The notes under the pieces: model-generated
What the model saw: only the letters and a program-made list of their open reading frames with translations
The model's database searches: none
Told to the model about the DNA's origin: nothing
Shown here: in pieces, positions 6,490 to 15,249 of the stretch
Position numbering within the stretch: the first letter of the stretch is position 1
How the letters are laid out: each line of letters opens with the position of its first letter
Made by a program: the position numbers and the translations under genes
Assembly: GCA_028288675.1 (NCBI GenBank)
Contig: JAQBNG010000123.1
Coordinates: forward strand, 1 to 35,361
Direction: 5' to 3'
DNA length: 35,361 nucleotides
From: Flavisolibacter sp.
Lineage (GTDB): Bacteria > Bacteroidota > Bacteroidia > Chitinophagales > Chitinophagaceae

Positions 6490-8106
6490 ATGATCAAAGA
6501 ACAAAACCTAAACGGAAATGGCCAAAATGGTAACGGACAAAACGAGGGCTCTAACACCTTAACCACGCGGCAAGGCCACCCTGTTTCTGATAATCAAAAC
6601 GTACGGACAGTCGGTAATCGCGGACCAGTTACTATGGAGAACTACCAGTTCCTTGAGAAGATGTCTCACTTTGACCGTGAGAGAATTCCTGAACGCGTTG
6701 TACATGCCCGTGGGGCAGGTGCGCATGGTGTGTTTGAAGCTTATGGAACTGTTGGAGATGAACCGGTTTCAAAATATACAAGGGCAAAATTATTCCAGGA
6801 AAAAGGGAAGCAGACACCGGTGTTTGTTCGTTTTTCTACAGTAGGACATGGCGGTCATTCGCCTGAAACTTTAAGAGACCCCCGCGGCTTTGCTGTTAAG
6901 TTCTATACAGAAGATGGTAATTGGGATTTAGTAGGAAATAACCTTAAAATATTTTTTATTCGTGATGCTTTAAAGTTCCCTGATCTTATACATTCCCAAA
7001 AGCCCGACCCGGTTACTAATATCCAAAGTGGTGAACGCATCTTTGATTTTATATGCAATACGCCGGAATCTACTCACATGGCTACTTTCTTATTTTCTCC
7101 ATGGGGCATTCCTGCTAACTACAGGCATATGCAGGGCTCTGGTGTAAATACCTATAAATGGGTAAATAAAGAAGGTGTCGGTGTCCTGGTAAAATACCAT
7201 TGGGAACCCTTGCAAGGAATTAAAAACCTTACACAAGCACAAGCTTCAGAAATCCAGGCTAAGAATTTTAATCATGCTACACAAGATCTTTTTGAAGCAA
7301 TAGAAAGAGGAGATTTCCCCCAGTGGGAACTGAATGTTCAGATCATAGAAGATGGAGAACATCCTGAATTGGATTTTGATCCTTTGGACGATACCAAGCT
7401 TTGGCCGAAGGAACAATTTCCATGGTTGCCGGTTGGTAAAATGACGCTTAACAGGAACCCGGAAAATTATTTTGCAGAAGTTGAACAATCAGCTTTTGGT
7501 ACCGGTGTACTGGTTGATGGTCTTGATTTCTCTGACGACAAAATGTTGCAGGGCCGTACCTTCTCTTACTCCGATACACAACGGTATCGTGTGGGTACAA
7601 ACTATTTGCAATTACCGATCAATGCTCCAAGAAATAAAGTGGCCACTAATCAAAGAGACGGACAAATGGCTTACCATCAGGACCTTGTTCCCGGGTTAAA
7701 TAATCATGTAAATTATGAGCCTTCAAGTTTGGGCGGATTGAAAGAAGCTCCCAAAGCCGGTAAGGATCATACCCCATTTTATTCAGCAAGTCTTGTTCGC
7801 CAAAAAATTGACAGAACAAATGATTTTAAGCAAGCAGGAGAAACGTATAGAAATTTTGAAGATTGGGAAAGAGATGAGTTGATCAATAATCTTGTAAACA
7901 CCTTAGCGAATGCTAATAAAGTGATCCAGGATAAAATGATTGAGAATTTTACTAAAGCTGATGCAGATTATGGCCGCCGTGTAGCAGAAGGTTTAAAAAA
8001 TGCAGCGAAGAATATTGGTGTGGTTAGTGCTCCTTCCGGCGCAACAAAAACCGAAGAAGGTGTGCAAGAGGCAGAACAAGTTTCAAAAGAAGCAAAGCCT
8101 TATTAA
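6490..8106 (+). CDS. katA: Monofunctional haem catalase
   Basis: Converts hydrogen peroxide to water and oxygen. All key parts of a typical catalase are visible in 538 residues: the catalytic His72 in [12 protein letters not shown]; the distal Asn in [11 protein letters not shown] (150/151); [20 protein letters not shown]; and the proximal haem-ligand signature [10 protein letters not shown] with Tyr360. The block [19 protein letters not shown] resembles clade 1 enzymes, but the clade needs a tree. The first 25 residues are a low-complexity Asn/Gly/Gln stretch ([17 protein letters not shown]) and the last 30 are charged and likely disordered. It is divergent from oxyR with a candidate operator between, so peroxide-induced expression is expected. 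A strong terminator follows. Confidence 0.96.
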   Translation: MIKEQNLNGNGQNGNGQNEGSNTLTTRQGHPVSDNQNVRTVGNRGPVTMENYQFLEKMSHFDRERIPERVVHARGAGAHGVFEAYGTVGDEPVSKYTRAKLFQEKGKQTPVFVRFSTVGHGGHSPETLRDPRGFAVKFYTEDGNWDLVGNNLKIFFIRDALKFPDLIHSQKPDPVTNIQSGERIFDFICNTPESTHMATFLFSPWGIPANYRHMQGSGVNTYKWVNKEGVGVLVKYHWEPLQGIKNLTQAQASEIQAKNFNHATQDLFEAIERGDFPQWELNVQIIEDGEHPELDFDPLDDTKLWPKEQFPWLPVGKMTLNRNPENYFAEVEQSAFGTGVLVDGLDFSDDKMLQGRTFSYSDTQRYRVGTNYLQLPINAPRNKVATNQRDGQMAYHQDLVPGLNNHVNYEPSSLGGLKEAPKAGKDHTPFYSASLVRQKIDRTNDFKQAGETYRNFEDWERDELINNLVNTLANANKVIQDKMIENFTKADADYGRRVAEGLKNAAKNIGVVSAPSGATKTEEGVQEAEQVSKEAKPY

Positions 8107-8134
8107 AGATGTAGATGACGTTGTTAATTCTTTT

Positions 8135-8168
8135 AATACCCAACCAGTTTTGCTGGTTGGGTATTTTT
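8135..8168 (+). terminator. Terminator of catalase
   Basis: ATACCCAACCAG (8136-8147) pairs perfectly with CTGGTTGGGTAT (8153-8164) around TTTTG and is followed by TTTTAT. Confidence 0.93.
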
Positions 8169-8214
8169 ATAGGTCTGTCACAATAGATGATAAGCATTAA
8201 TGTACCAGACCACA

Positions 8215-8250
8215 ATCTTCAAAACGAAAGTCCAGCCGGGTAGCTGGACT
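8215..8250 (-). terminator. Terminator of acyl-CoA dehydrogenase gene
   Basis: AGTCCAGC / GCTGGACT (8229-8236 with 8243-8250) with a six-base loop; read on the minus strand it is followed by TTCGTTTTG. It lies about 25 bp past the dehydrogenase stop codon. Confidence 0.75.
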
Positions 8251-8273
8251 CAGTATTCATTTATTTAAAAAAC

Positions 8274-9416
8274 TTATGCTTTTAGCACCTCTCTTGAGAT
8301 CACTAGTTTCTGTATCTCACTTGTTCCTTCGCCAATTGTGCAAAGTTTACTATCCCTGTAAAATTTCTCTACAGGAAAATCTTTTGTATAGCCGTAACCA
8401 CCAAAAACCTGCACTGCATCATTAGCTACTTTAACCGCTACTTCACTTGCATAATATTTAGCCATCGCTGCCACCTTCGTCATTGGTTGCTTTCGTTCTT
8501 TTAAATCGCAGGCTTCTAAGGTCAGCAATTCGGCAGCCTGGATTTCAGTTGCCATATCTGCTAACTTAAAGGAGATACCCTGGAAAGAAGCAATTGGCTT
8601 ATCAAACTGGTGACGTTCCTGTGCGTATTGCAAAGCTGCTTCGTAAGCACCTTTGGCAATGCCCAAAGAAAGTGAGGCTATAGAGATACGTCCGCCATCC
8701 AATATTTTCATTGCTTGTTTAAAGCCTTCACCAACTTCTCCTAAACGATTAGCATCAGGTATTATACAATTTTCAAAAATCATTTCAGCCGTTTCGGAGG
8801 CACGCATGCCTAACTTATTTTCTTTCTTACCGCCGCTGAAACCTGCTGTTCCTCTTTCCACTACAAAAGCCGTTGCATTGTCTTTTGTACGAGGCTCGCC
8901 AGTGCGGCAAATCACTACGGCTATGTTGCCGCTTATACCATGGGTGATCCAGTTCTTTGTTCCATTGATGATCCAGTTATCGCCATCCTTTGTAGCCGTG
9001 CATTTCATGTTGCCGGCATCGGATCCGGTGTTGGGTTCTGTTAATCCCCAGGCGCCAATCCATTCGGCAGTGGCGAGTTTAGGAAGCCATCGCTGCTTTT
9101 GTTCTTCATTGCCAAAGGTTAAAATATGACCGGTGCAAAGAGAATTGTGAGCTGCCACACTTAACCCTATTGAGCCGCATACTTTAGATATTTCTTCAAT
9201 GATCGTTTTATATTCAAAATACGAGAGGCCTGCACCACCATATTGTTCGGGAACAAGTACACCCATCATTCCCAACTCACCTAATTTTTTAAAAATATGC
9301 AGGGGGAATTCCTGGCTTTCATCCCACTCCATAACGTGGGGCTTAATGTGTTGTAGGGCAAAGTCGCGGGCCGTTTGGGCCACCTGTTGTGTGATTTCAG
9401 AGGTTTCGAAATTCAT
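8274..9416 (-). CDS. Acyl-CoA dehydrogenase
   Basis: FAD-dependent enzyme of fatty-acid or branched-chain acyl-CoA oxidation that introduces the alpha-beta double bond and passes electrons to ETF. It is 380 residues, the usual length. Visible are the N-terminal helical domain, the first family signature around GAWGLTEPNTGSDAG (121-135), the substrate/FAD loop, and the second signature QVFGGYGYTKDFPVEKFYRD, with catalytic Glu363 in IGEGTSEIQ as in short- and medium-chain enzymes. The start is the ATG at 9416; the 13 codons upstream overlap the promoter. A canonical promoter TTTG-N17-TATATTTG sits 23 bp before it. Chain-length preference cannot be read from the sequence. Confidence 0.95.
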   Translation of the reverse strand: MNFETSEITQQVAQTARDFALQHIKPHVMEWDESQEFPLHIFKKLGELGMMGVLVPEQYGGAGLSYFEYKTIIEEISKVCGSIGLSVAAHNSLCTGHILTFGNEEQKQRWLPKLATAEWIGAWGLTEPNTGSDAGNMKCTATKDGDNWIINGTKNWITHGISGNIAVVICRTGEPRTKDNATAFVVERGTAGFSGGKKENKLGMRASETAEMIFENCIIPDANRLGEVGEGFKQAMKILDGGRISIASLSLGIAKGAYEAALQYAQERHQFDKPIASFQGISFKLADMATEIQAAELLTLEACDLKERKQPMTKVAAMAKYYASEVAVKVANDAVQVFGGYGYTKDFPVEKFYRDSKLCTIGEGTSEIQKLVISREVLKA

Positions 9417-9438
9417 AGTAGCAAATCGTTTAAGGGCG

Positions 9439-9467
9439 CAAATATAACACCTCACCCAGCTAACAAA
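9439..9467 (-). promoter_or_regulatory. Bacteroidota-type promoter of acyl-CoA dehydrogenase
   Basis: Minus strand TTTG (9464-9467), 17 nt, TATATTTG (9439-9446): both parts match the -33/-7 consensus of the phylum. It is the clearest promoter in the window. Confidence 0.78.
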
Positions 9468-9610
9468 TTAGAGATAGAGTTGGTTATTGAAAGATTAAGT
9501 TTCTTTATAACAATTTGCTTTGGGCACCTGAATAGTAAAAGTGTGATTGAAATTTAATGTAGAGATTATGAAAGCAGGCCAATGCTTTTTAAGTTTGGAT
9601 GGGAAACCAA

Positions 9611-10387
9611 TTAACTAACGAGGGTCAGGCCATCATATCCTAAATGCATTCCCTTTGGCAATTCTTTTTCAACATCTATATGCTTGCCTAACTGGTGGGA
9701 AATATGTGTGAAGTAAGCCTCGGGTATCCCCAGTTCCTGTACCAAATCAATAGCTTCATCTAAACTATAGTGTGAGATATGTTTATTCTTTCGCAGGGCA
9801 TTTACCACTACTATTTTACTACCTCTTATTTTTTCTTTTTCTGCTCCATCAATTCTGTTAGCATCGGTGATATAAGTAAAGTCGCCAAATCGATAGGCAT
9901 ATACCGGCATTTTTAAATGCCATACCTCAATAGGAGTAACAGGAATATCCCCGATGGTGAAAGGATCAAGCGTTATTTCATTTAGTTCCAATTGCGGTAT
10001 GCCCGGATATTTTTTATCGGCAAAAGCATAAGCAAAGTCATGCATCACGGCATTCAACGTCATACTGTTACCATAGAGTGGCATAGACTTATGCTGAAAA
10101 AAATTAAAGGCACGTACATCATCCAATCCGGCTGTATGGTCTTTATGCGGATGGGTGAATAAAACAGCATCTAATTTTTTTGCGTTGATGCGGAGCATTT
10201 GATATCGAAAGTCAGGAGTGGTATCCACCACGATAGTTGTAGTTGGAGATTCAATCAAAATGCTTGAACGTAAACGGTTGTCTTTTCTATCTGTGGATGT
10301 ACAAACTTCACAGGAACATGCAATCATAGGTACGCCGCTGCTGGTGCCAGTGCCAAGGAAGGTTATTTTGAGCGGAGGATAATTCAC
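9611..10387 (-). CDS. Metallo-beta-lactamase fold hydrolase, PhnP-like
   Basis: A 258-residue metal-dependent hydrolase. The N-terminus ITFLGTGTSSGVPMIACSC matches the GTGxSxGVP start of the PhnP / lipoate-linked MBL subfamily, followed by a CSCEVC cluster comparable to the structural zinc cysteines of PhnP. The metal motif HxHxDH is THPHKDHTAGLDD (His79, His81, Asp83, His84). Later ligands fit DAN (TYITDANRIDG) and HISHQ. In E. coli PhnP is a phosphoribosyl cyclic phosphodiesterase; here no phosphonate genes are near, so the substrate is open. The start is a GTG, since no in-frame ATG precedes the conserved beta strand. The gene upstream on the same strand encodes an unknown small protein. 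Confidence 0.87.
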   Translation of the reverse strand: MNYPPLKITFLGTGTSSGVPMIACSCEVCTSTDRKDNRLRSSILIESPTTTIVVDTTPDFRYQMLRINAKKLDAVLFTHPHKDHTAGLDDVRAFNFFQHKSMPLYGNSMTLNAVMHDFAYAFADKKYPGIPQLELNEITLDPFTIGDIPVTPIEVWHLKMPVYAYRFGDFTYITDANRIDGAEKEKIRGSKIVVVNALRKNKHISHYSLDEAIDLVQELGIPEAYFTHISHQLGKHIDVEKELPKGMHLGYDGLTLVS

Positions 10388-10410
10388 AAGTGGAAGTTAC
10401 TGACTAAATA

Positions 10411-10511
10411 AGTTGGCAGTTTACAGTTTGCAATTAGCATTAAAAATTGATGGGATATTTACTAATTGAAAAGTTTGATTGCAGTAGATCAACCAGCTGC
10501 AAATTGGCAAC
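10411..10511. repeat. Degenerate TTTGCAGTTGGCA-family repeat
   Basis: AGTTGGCAGTTTACAGTTTG runs from 10411, and a partly inverse string GCTGCAAATTGGCAAC lies at 10496-10511. Together they resemble the perfect inverted repeat upstream of rlmI, but with several mismatches. Confidence 0.5.
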
Positions 10512-10513
10512 GG

Positions 10514-10798
10514 CTAACTTTCTTCCTCTTGCGCCGCATGAAACCGGCCCATAATATCGTCAAACCATTTTTTGCTGTCGGGGGTCAGGGTTTCAGCCTC
10601 AACCTTTAGTTGCGGAATTAAATCAATCAGAGTATTGATGCGGCCTTCCAGTGGCAGAAACTTATTCAGCACTACCACTTTTCTGTCTTCTAAAATGCAA
10701 AAGCCACTTTGAAAAGAGCCCCTTTCATAGCGAACAATATAGCCGGCTTCTTCTATGACCTTGCCTATTTTATCCAATGTCGTTTGTGTGTATTTCAT
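10514..10798 (-). CDS. Small conserved-looking protein of unknown function
   Basis: A 94-residue soluble protein with no recognised domain. It starts MKYTQTTLDKIGKVIEEAGY, then VRYERGSFQSGFCILEDRKV (probably a small beta sheet with one Cys) and VVVLNKFLPLEGRINTLIDL; the C-terminus is acidic (AAQEEES). The predicted pattern is helix, beta hairpin, helix, helix. No signal peptide or membrane segment is seen. It lies between the PhnP-like hydrolase and porX on the same strand, but is separated from porX by a 207-bp repeat-bounded segment. Codon use and the ATG look normal and I believe it is real. I recall similar short proteins in Bacteroidota without an assigned function, but cannot verify this here. 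Confidence 0.75.
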   Translation of the reverse strand: MKYTQTTLDKIGKVIEEAGYIVRYERGSFQSGFCILEDRKVVVLNKFLPLEGRINTLIDLIPQLKVEAETLTPDSKKWFDDIMGRFHAAQEEES

Positions 10799-10799
10799 G

Positions 10800-11006
10800 C
10801 CCCTGTCCCCTAAAGGGGAGACTTAGGTCTATCTTACTTTTCTTTCTTCAAGTCATCATTAAAGAATAGCGAGATAAACGATTTATAATTAAAATTTTTA
10901 ACACCAATAGCTATCGTTAGCGTAGTATATAAGAACTTACTATTTAAAAATAGCTGTAAAAATAATGTTTCTCCGGCCTAAGTCTCGCCTTTAGGGGGAC
11001 AGGGGG
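10800..11006. repeat. 207-bp AT-rich segment bounded by 28-bp inverted repeats (MITE-like)
   Basis: The left arm (10800-10827) starts CCCCTGTCCCC, has TAAAGGGG and ends GAGACTTAGG. The right arm (10977-11005), reverse complemented, is the same except for one extra C and one G-to-C change. The arms point at each other and the inside is clearly AT-rich with no gene. Each arm alone can form CCCC-TAAA-GGGG. The right arm ends four bases from the porX stop codon; the left begins two bases from the start of the 94-residue gene. No clear target-site duplication was found. Confidence 0.75.
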
Positions 11007-11008
11007 AT

Positions 11009-12565
11009 TTACTTGCTCACCATCTGTATCACCGGTACGATCATTTCCTCTAAACTTACACCGCCATGTTGAAAGGTGTTTTTGTAATAATTTACATAAT
11101 GATTATAGTTATTAGGATAACATAAAAACACATCCTCACCACCAAATATGTACGATGAATTTATAGTGGGCGAAGGCAGGCCGGCTTCTTTTGGCTCTCT
11201 GAAAGCAAGCACTTCTTTGGGGTCGTAGTTTAAATTACGGCCATGCTTATAGCGAAGGTTGGTAGTAGTTTGCTTATCCCCGATAACTTTTACCGGTGTT
11301 TTTACCCGTACACTTCCGTGATCGGTTGCTACAATAATCTTAACACGTTTATCAGCAATTTTTTTCAAGGCCTGGTGCAGCGGTGAGTGTTCAAACCAGC
11401 TTGCGGTAATGCTTCTGTAGCTTACTTCATCGCCGGCTAATTCTTTCAACACTTCCATTTCCGTGCGGGCATGAGAAAGCATGTCAACAAAATTATACAC
11501 GATAACATTCAGGTCGTTGGTTAGCAGGTTGTGCATGTTGTTCACCAACTCCAGCCCTGCATGGTTATTTACCACTTTGGTATAAGAAGTACGTAAGCTT
11601 CCTTCTCCCATGCCCTTTAACTGTGCCTTAAAAAGTTCTTCTTCGGCTAAATTTTTCCCACCTTCATCTTCATCGTTCATCCATAATTGCGGAAAGCGTT
11701 TTTCTATTTCAATGGGCATCAAGCCAGAGAAAATAGCATTGCGGGCATAATGAGTAGCTGTTGGTAAAATGCTATAGAAAGTGTCTTCTTCTACAAGCCT
11801 GAAACTTTCTAAAAAGGTAGGCATTATAGTGCGCCATTGATCGAAGCGAAGGTTATCAATTAAAATAAAAAAAGTAGGAACACCTTTCTCAACATGCGGC
11901 ATTACCTTTTCTTTAATTAACGTGTGAGAAAGTACGGGCTTGTCTTTTACACCGGGCTTAAGCCATGATGTATAGTTTCTTGAAATGAATTTAAAAAACT
12001 CAGTGTTGGCTTCATTCTTTTGCGATTGAAAAACTTCCAGCATTTCGGGGCTGTCACTTTTTTGAAGGCTAAGTTCCCAGTGCACCAGTTCTTTATAAAT
12101 TCCCATCCACTCCGTATAATTTGGGTTGGAATTCAAGGCCATAAATAAATTGCGAAACTGTTGCTGGTAGGCCGTAGTTGTTTTCTCTGCTACCAGCCTT
12201 CTATTGTCAATTATTTTCTTTAATGAAAGCCACACCTGGTTTGGATTTACCGGCTTTATCAGGTAGTCGGAAATCTGGCTGCCAATGGCTTCATCCATTA
12301 AATTTTCCGTTTCGTTTTTGGTGATGAGTACTACCGGTATTTGTGAGTTTACTTCTTTAATCTTGGTAAGTGTTTCCAAGCCTGTAATGCCGGGCATGGT
12401 TTCATCCAGCAGCACTACATCCACGGCATTTTCTTTTACATAATCAATGGCATCAAAACCATTGGTCAGTGTGTGTACATCATACCCTTTATTTTGTAAG
12501 AATATTTTTTGCGATTGAAGGCTTTCTATTTCATCATCTACCCAAAGGATTTTTGCTACTGCCAT
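11009..12565 (-). CDS. porX: T9SS regulator PorX: receiver plus PglZ-type domain
   Basis: A 518-residue protein with an N-terminal CheY-like receiver (acidic pocket VDDE at 9-12, phospho-acceptor Asp54 in VLLDETMPG, Lys104 in YLIKPVNP) and, instead of a DNA-binding domain, a C-terminal PglZ/alkaline-phosphatase-like domain (from about 200). The latter shows ILIDNLRFDQW, LPTATHYARNAIFSG and VATDHGSVRV, the metal and catalytic positions. In Porphyromonas and Flavobacterium, PorX with the kinase PorY controls genes of the type IX secretion system through an ECF sigma factor; PorX also has phosphodiesterase-type activity. No porY is next to it here. The small sorting-domain protein at 4.4-4.8 kb is a possible T9SS client. 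The region upstream holds TACCTTAG, a weak -7 candidate. Confidence 0.95.
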   Translation of the reverse strand: MAVAKILWVDDEIESLQSQKIFLQNKGYDVHTLTNGFDAIDYVKENAVDVVLLDETMPGITGLETLTKIKEVNSQIPVVLITKNETENLMDEAIGSQISDYLIKPVNPNQVWLSLKKIIDNRRLVAEKTTTAYQQQFRNLFMALNSNPNYTEWMGIYKELVHWELSLQKSDSPEMLEVFQSQKNEANTEFFKFISRNYTSWLKPGVKDKPVLSHTLIKEKVMPHVEKGVPTFFILIDNLRFDQWRTIMPTFLESFRLVEEDTFYSILPTATHYARNAIFSGLMPIEIEKRFPQLWMNDEDEGGKNLAEEELFKAQLKGMGEGSLRTSYTKVVNNHAGLELVNNMHNLLTNDLNVIVYNFVDMLSHARTEMEVLKELAGDEVSYRSITASWFEHSPLHQALKKIADKRVKIIVATDHGSVRVKTPVKVIGDKQTTTNLRYKHGRNLNYDPKEVLAFREPKEAGLPSPTINSSYIFGGEDVFLCYPNNYNHYVNYYKNTFQHGGVSLEEMIVPVIQMVSK

Positions 12566-12663
12566 ACTATGTATTTCTGATTTCGGAATTTATAATTTCT
12601 GATTGAAAGTGAACTAAGGTAGCCACATCGAATCAGAAACATGAACCTGAAAGCGTCCTGCTG

Positions 12664-12671
12664 TATTTTTG
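12664..12671 (+). promoter_or_regulatory. -7 promoter element of the HD-domain gene
   Basis: TATTTTTG matches TANNTTTG and lies 21 nt before the ATG at 12693; no good -33 was seen. It overlaps a TTG at 12669 that would otherwise extend the reading frame, which supports the shorter protein. Confidence 0.55.
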
Positions 12672-12692
12672 AGTGAAGTTTATCATTTCCTT

Positions 12693-13907
12693 ATGCCATA
12701 CGTTCGTAAAATTATTAATGACCCTGTTTATGGGTTCATTACTATAGACCATCCACTCATTTTTGAGATCATTTCGCACCCTTACTACCAGCGTTTGCGC
12801 CGCATACATCAAATGGCTTTTGCCTCCCTGGTTTATCCCGGTGCGGTGCATACAAGGCTGCATCATTCGTTAGGCGCATATCATTTAATGGGTTTAGCAT
12901 TGAATGAACTTCGCAATAAAGGCGTGGCGATTACAAAGGAAGAAGAACTGGGAGCGAAGGTTGCCATTCTTTTGCATGATATCGGCCACGGGCCTTACTC
13001 TCATGCCCTGGAAAGGAAATTAATAAAAGGCGTTCATCACGAAGATATTTCTATACTGATTCTTCAGTTACTCAATGAGCAATTTGGGGGGCAACTGCAA
13101 ACAGCTATTGAAATTTTTAGTGATGTTTATCCCAAACCTTTTTTGCATCAATTAGTATCCGGCCAGTTAGATGTTGATAGAATGGATTATTTGAACCGCG
13201 ATTCTTTTTTTACCGGTGTAGTGGAAGGAGCTATCGGGTATGACCGGATTTTAAAAATGCTCGCGGTGCATAATGGTGAACTGATGATAGAGGAGAAAGC
13301 CATTTTTACGGTAGAGAAGTTTTTAGTTTCCCGCAGGTTAATGTATTGGCAGGTCTATCTGCATAAAACGGTTATGGCAGCAGAAAAGATGCTGGTGAAA
13401 ATTATTGACAGGGCTAATGAACTAATTGCAAATGGAATAGAGTTGCCAACAGCTTCTACCAACCTGGCTTTTTTTTTAAAGGAACAAAAGCCCGGTGAAA
13501 AATTTATAAAACATCTTGAAAAGTTTGCGCAGCTCGACGATACTGATGTAATGTGTACGATTAAAAACTGGTGCGGGCATTTTGATACAGTTCTTTCGCG
13601 GTTAAGCAAAGGGTTGACAGATAGAAAGCTTCTTAAAATAAAATTCAGTTCTGCACCGTTTGATGATATGGTGGTGGAGTCGTTGCGAAAAGATGTGGCG
13701 CAAAAGATGAGCATTTCAGAAACAGAAGCGGCGTATTTTGTTTTCACCGGCGAAGCCACAAATACAACATACAATCCAGCCGATGAACATATTAAAATTT
13801 TATATAAGGATGGAACGGTTTCAGATATTTCGCAGGTTGACAATGCACTGATTCATCATCGGCTATCAACCCCTGTTCGTAAATATTATCTCTGTTATCT
13901 TAAATAA
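12693..13907 (+). CDS. HD-superfamily phosphohydrolase
   Basis: A 404-residue member of the YdhJ/SAMHD1-like HD group, soluble phosphohydrolases of nucleotides or related phosphates. The early block NDPVYGFITIDHPLIFEI and YYQRLRRIHQMA is characteristic. Metal ligands are in TRLHHSLGAYHL (His) and LLHDIGHGPYSHALE (His-Asp), with the second Asp in QLDVDRMDYLNRDSFFTGV. The C-terminal third is less conserved. The physiological substrate of this group in Bacteroidota is not known to me. It is divergent from porX and upstream of lpxD on the same strand with 183 bp between, a neighbourhood I believe recurs in Bacteroidota. The start was chosen at the ATG at 12693, giving MPYVRKIINDPVYGF. Confidence 0.9.
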   Translation: MPYVRKIINDPVYGFITIDHPLIFEIISHPYYQRLRRIHQMAFASLVYPGAVHTRLHHSLGAYHLMGLALNELRNKGVAITKEEELGAKVAILLHDIGHGPYSHALERKLIKGVHHEDISILILQLLNEQFGGQLQTAIEIFSDVYPKPFLHQLVSGQLDVDRMDYLNRDSFFTGVVEGAIGYDRILKMLAVHNGELMIEEKAIFTVEKFLVSRRLMYWQVYLHKTVMAAEKMLVKIIDRANELIANGIELPTASTNLAFFLKEQKPGEKFIKHLEKFAQLDDTDVMCTIKNWCGHFDTVLSRLSKGLTDRKLLKIKFSSAPFDDMVVESLRKDVAQKMSISETEAAYFVFTGEATNTTYNPADEHIKILYKDGTVSDISQVDNALIHHRLSTPVRKYYLCYLK

Positions 13908-13920
13908 GTCAGGATTTTTA

Positions 13921-13948
13921 ATGAAGCATCGAAAACGAGGCGCTTCAT
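13921..13948. terminator. Weak hairpin after the HD-domain gene
   Basis: ATGAAGC (13921-13927) pairs with GCTTCAT (13942-13948); the inside can extend imperfectly with TCG-AAAA-CGA. There is no clear T-run after it on the plus strand, so it may be an inefficient terminator or only an mRNA end structure. Confidence 0.4.
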
Positions 13949-14090
13949 CAACTTCAATAAATAGCTGATGGTTTTAACAATTTTGCTTTTACAACGATAT
14001 AATTATTTTGACTTATTTGACCTTGCTTTGCAGCAAGCCCGTAAAATGGCTTATCTTATTTGACTTTAGTATCTTAATGATTAATCAACT

Positions 14091-15149
14091 ATGCAATTTA
14101 CAGCCGCCCAAATTTCAATTTTATTAAGTGGAAAACTAGAGGGTAGCGCCGATACAACGGTTTCTTCTTTTGGCAAAATTGAAGAAGCGCAGGAGGGGCA
14201 ACTTACTTTTCTTGCCAATCCTAAGTACGAAGAGTATCTGTACACAACCAATGCTTCAATTGCTATCATTAACGAAGGATATGAACTTCGCCACCAGGTG
14301 AAACCTACTTTGATCAGGGTTCAGGATGCTTATACCGGTTTTGCCCAATTGCTGAGCAAATACCAGGAAATGGTTACTCAACAATTAAAAGGAATTCAAC
14401 AACCCAGTTATATTTCAAAATCTGCAAAGCTGGCCGATGATGTTTACGTCGGTGCCTTCTCTTATATCGGTGATAATGTGCATGTAGCGGCAGGGACTAA
14501 AATTTTTCCGAACTCATTTATCGGCGATAATGTAACCATTGGTGCTAATTGTATGATTCATCCCGGTGTAAAGATTTACCACGATTGCGAACTAGGCAAT
14601 CACGTAAATATTCATGCTGGCGCCGTTATCGGTTCCGATGGGTTTGGTTTTGCACCGCAGGTCGATGGTTCATTTAAAAAAGTACCCCAAATCGGTAATG
14701 TTGTTATTGAGGACCATGTAGAGATTGGTGCCAACACCACCATTGATCGTGCAACAATGGGATCTACTACTATTAAAACAGGCGCTAAACTTGACAATCT
14801 TATTCAGATAGCACATAACGTAGAAGTGGGTAACAGCACTGTTATCGCAGCGCAGGCCGGCGTGAGCGGTTCTACAAAAATCGGCAATAATGTTATGATT
14901 GGTGGTCAGGCTGGCTTAGTGGGTCACATTCAAATTGCCGATGGTGCAAAAATTAACGCTCAGAGCGGGGTAAGTAAATCAATGAAAGAGCCTTATAGTG
15001 CGGTAACTGGTTCTCCTGCCGGAGATTATACAAGCTCCTTACGCAGTCAGGCAGTGTTTCGCAACCTTCCCCAATTAGAAAAACGTATTCAGGAATTAGA
15101 GGCTCTGGTAAGGCAGTTGATGGAAGAGCGGGTAGTAAGTGGCGAATAG
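14091..15149 (+). CDS. lpxD: UDP-3-O-acylglucosamine N-acyltransferase LpxD
   Basis: Third enzyme of lipid A synthesis: it transfers a hydroxyacyl chain from acyl carrier protein to the amino group of UDP-3-O-acylglucosamine. The protein is 352 residues and full length. The N-terminal uridine-binding domain covers about 1-105. A long left-handed beta helix of hexapeptide repeats (about 110-310: [40 protein letters not shown]) contains the catalytic His242 in [12 protein letters not shown]-terminal helix ([18 protein letters not shown]) is amphipathic. In many bacteria lpxD is followed by lpxC/fabZ and lpxA; here a terminator follows instead, so the other lipid A genes must be elsewhere. Confidence 0.97.
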   Translation: MQFTAAQISILLSGKLEGSADTTVSSFGKIEEAQEGQLTFLANPKYEEYLYTTNASIAIINEGYELRHQVKPTLIRVQDAYTGFAQLLSKYQEMVTQQLKGIQQPSYISKSAKLADDVYVGAFSYIGDNVHVAAGTKIFPNSFIGDNVTIGANCMIHPGVKIYHDCELGNHVNIHAGAVIGSDGFGFAPQVDGSFKKVPQIGNVVIEDHVEIGANTTIDRATMGSTTIKTGAKLDNLIQIAHNVEVGNSTVIAAQAGVSGSTKIGNNVMIGGQAGLVGHIQIADGAKINAQSGVSKSMKEPYSAVTGSPAGDYTSSLRSQAVFRNLPQLEKRIQELEALVRQLMEERVVSGE

Positions 15150-15178
15150 CAGTAGCCTTTTAAATAAAAATACTCACT

Positions 15179-15219
15179 AGACTAAGAACCCTCCTAATTA
15201 TTAGGAGGGTTCTTAGTCT
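15179..15219. terminator. Very long perfect hairpin between lpxD and transketolase
   Basis: AGACTAAGAACCCTCCTAAT is followed, after one T, by its exact reverse complement, giving a 41-nt palindrome centred on 15199. On the minus strand a T-rich TATTTTTATTT lies a few bases past the stem; on the plus strand the tail is ATAATA. It separates two convergent genes and probably works in both directions. Confidence 0.8.
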
Positions 15220-15249
15220 ATAATAACTCGTAATATGAGTGGCTACTTG

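Noticed and set aside
8653-9129. A 158-codon open frame antisense to the acyl-CoA dehydrogenase gene
   Set aside because: Fully inside a well-conserved gene on the opposite strand, with no domain or promoter of its own.
10800-11006. A complete insertion sequence beside porX
   Set aside because: The inverted-repeat bounded segment has no transposase frame and no clear target duplication; it can only be called MITE-like.
12669-12692. TTG start eight codons upstream of the HD-domain protein
   Set aside because: It overlaps the -7 promoter element, so it would lie before the expected transcription start.
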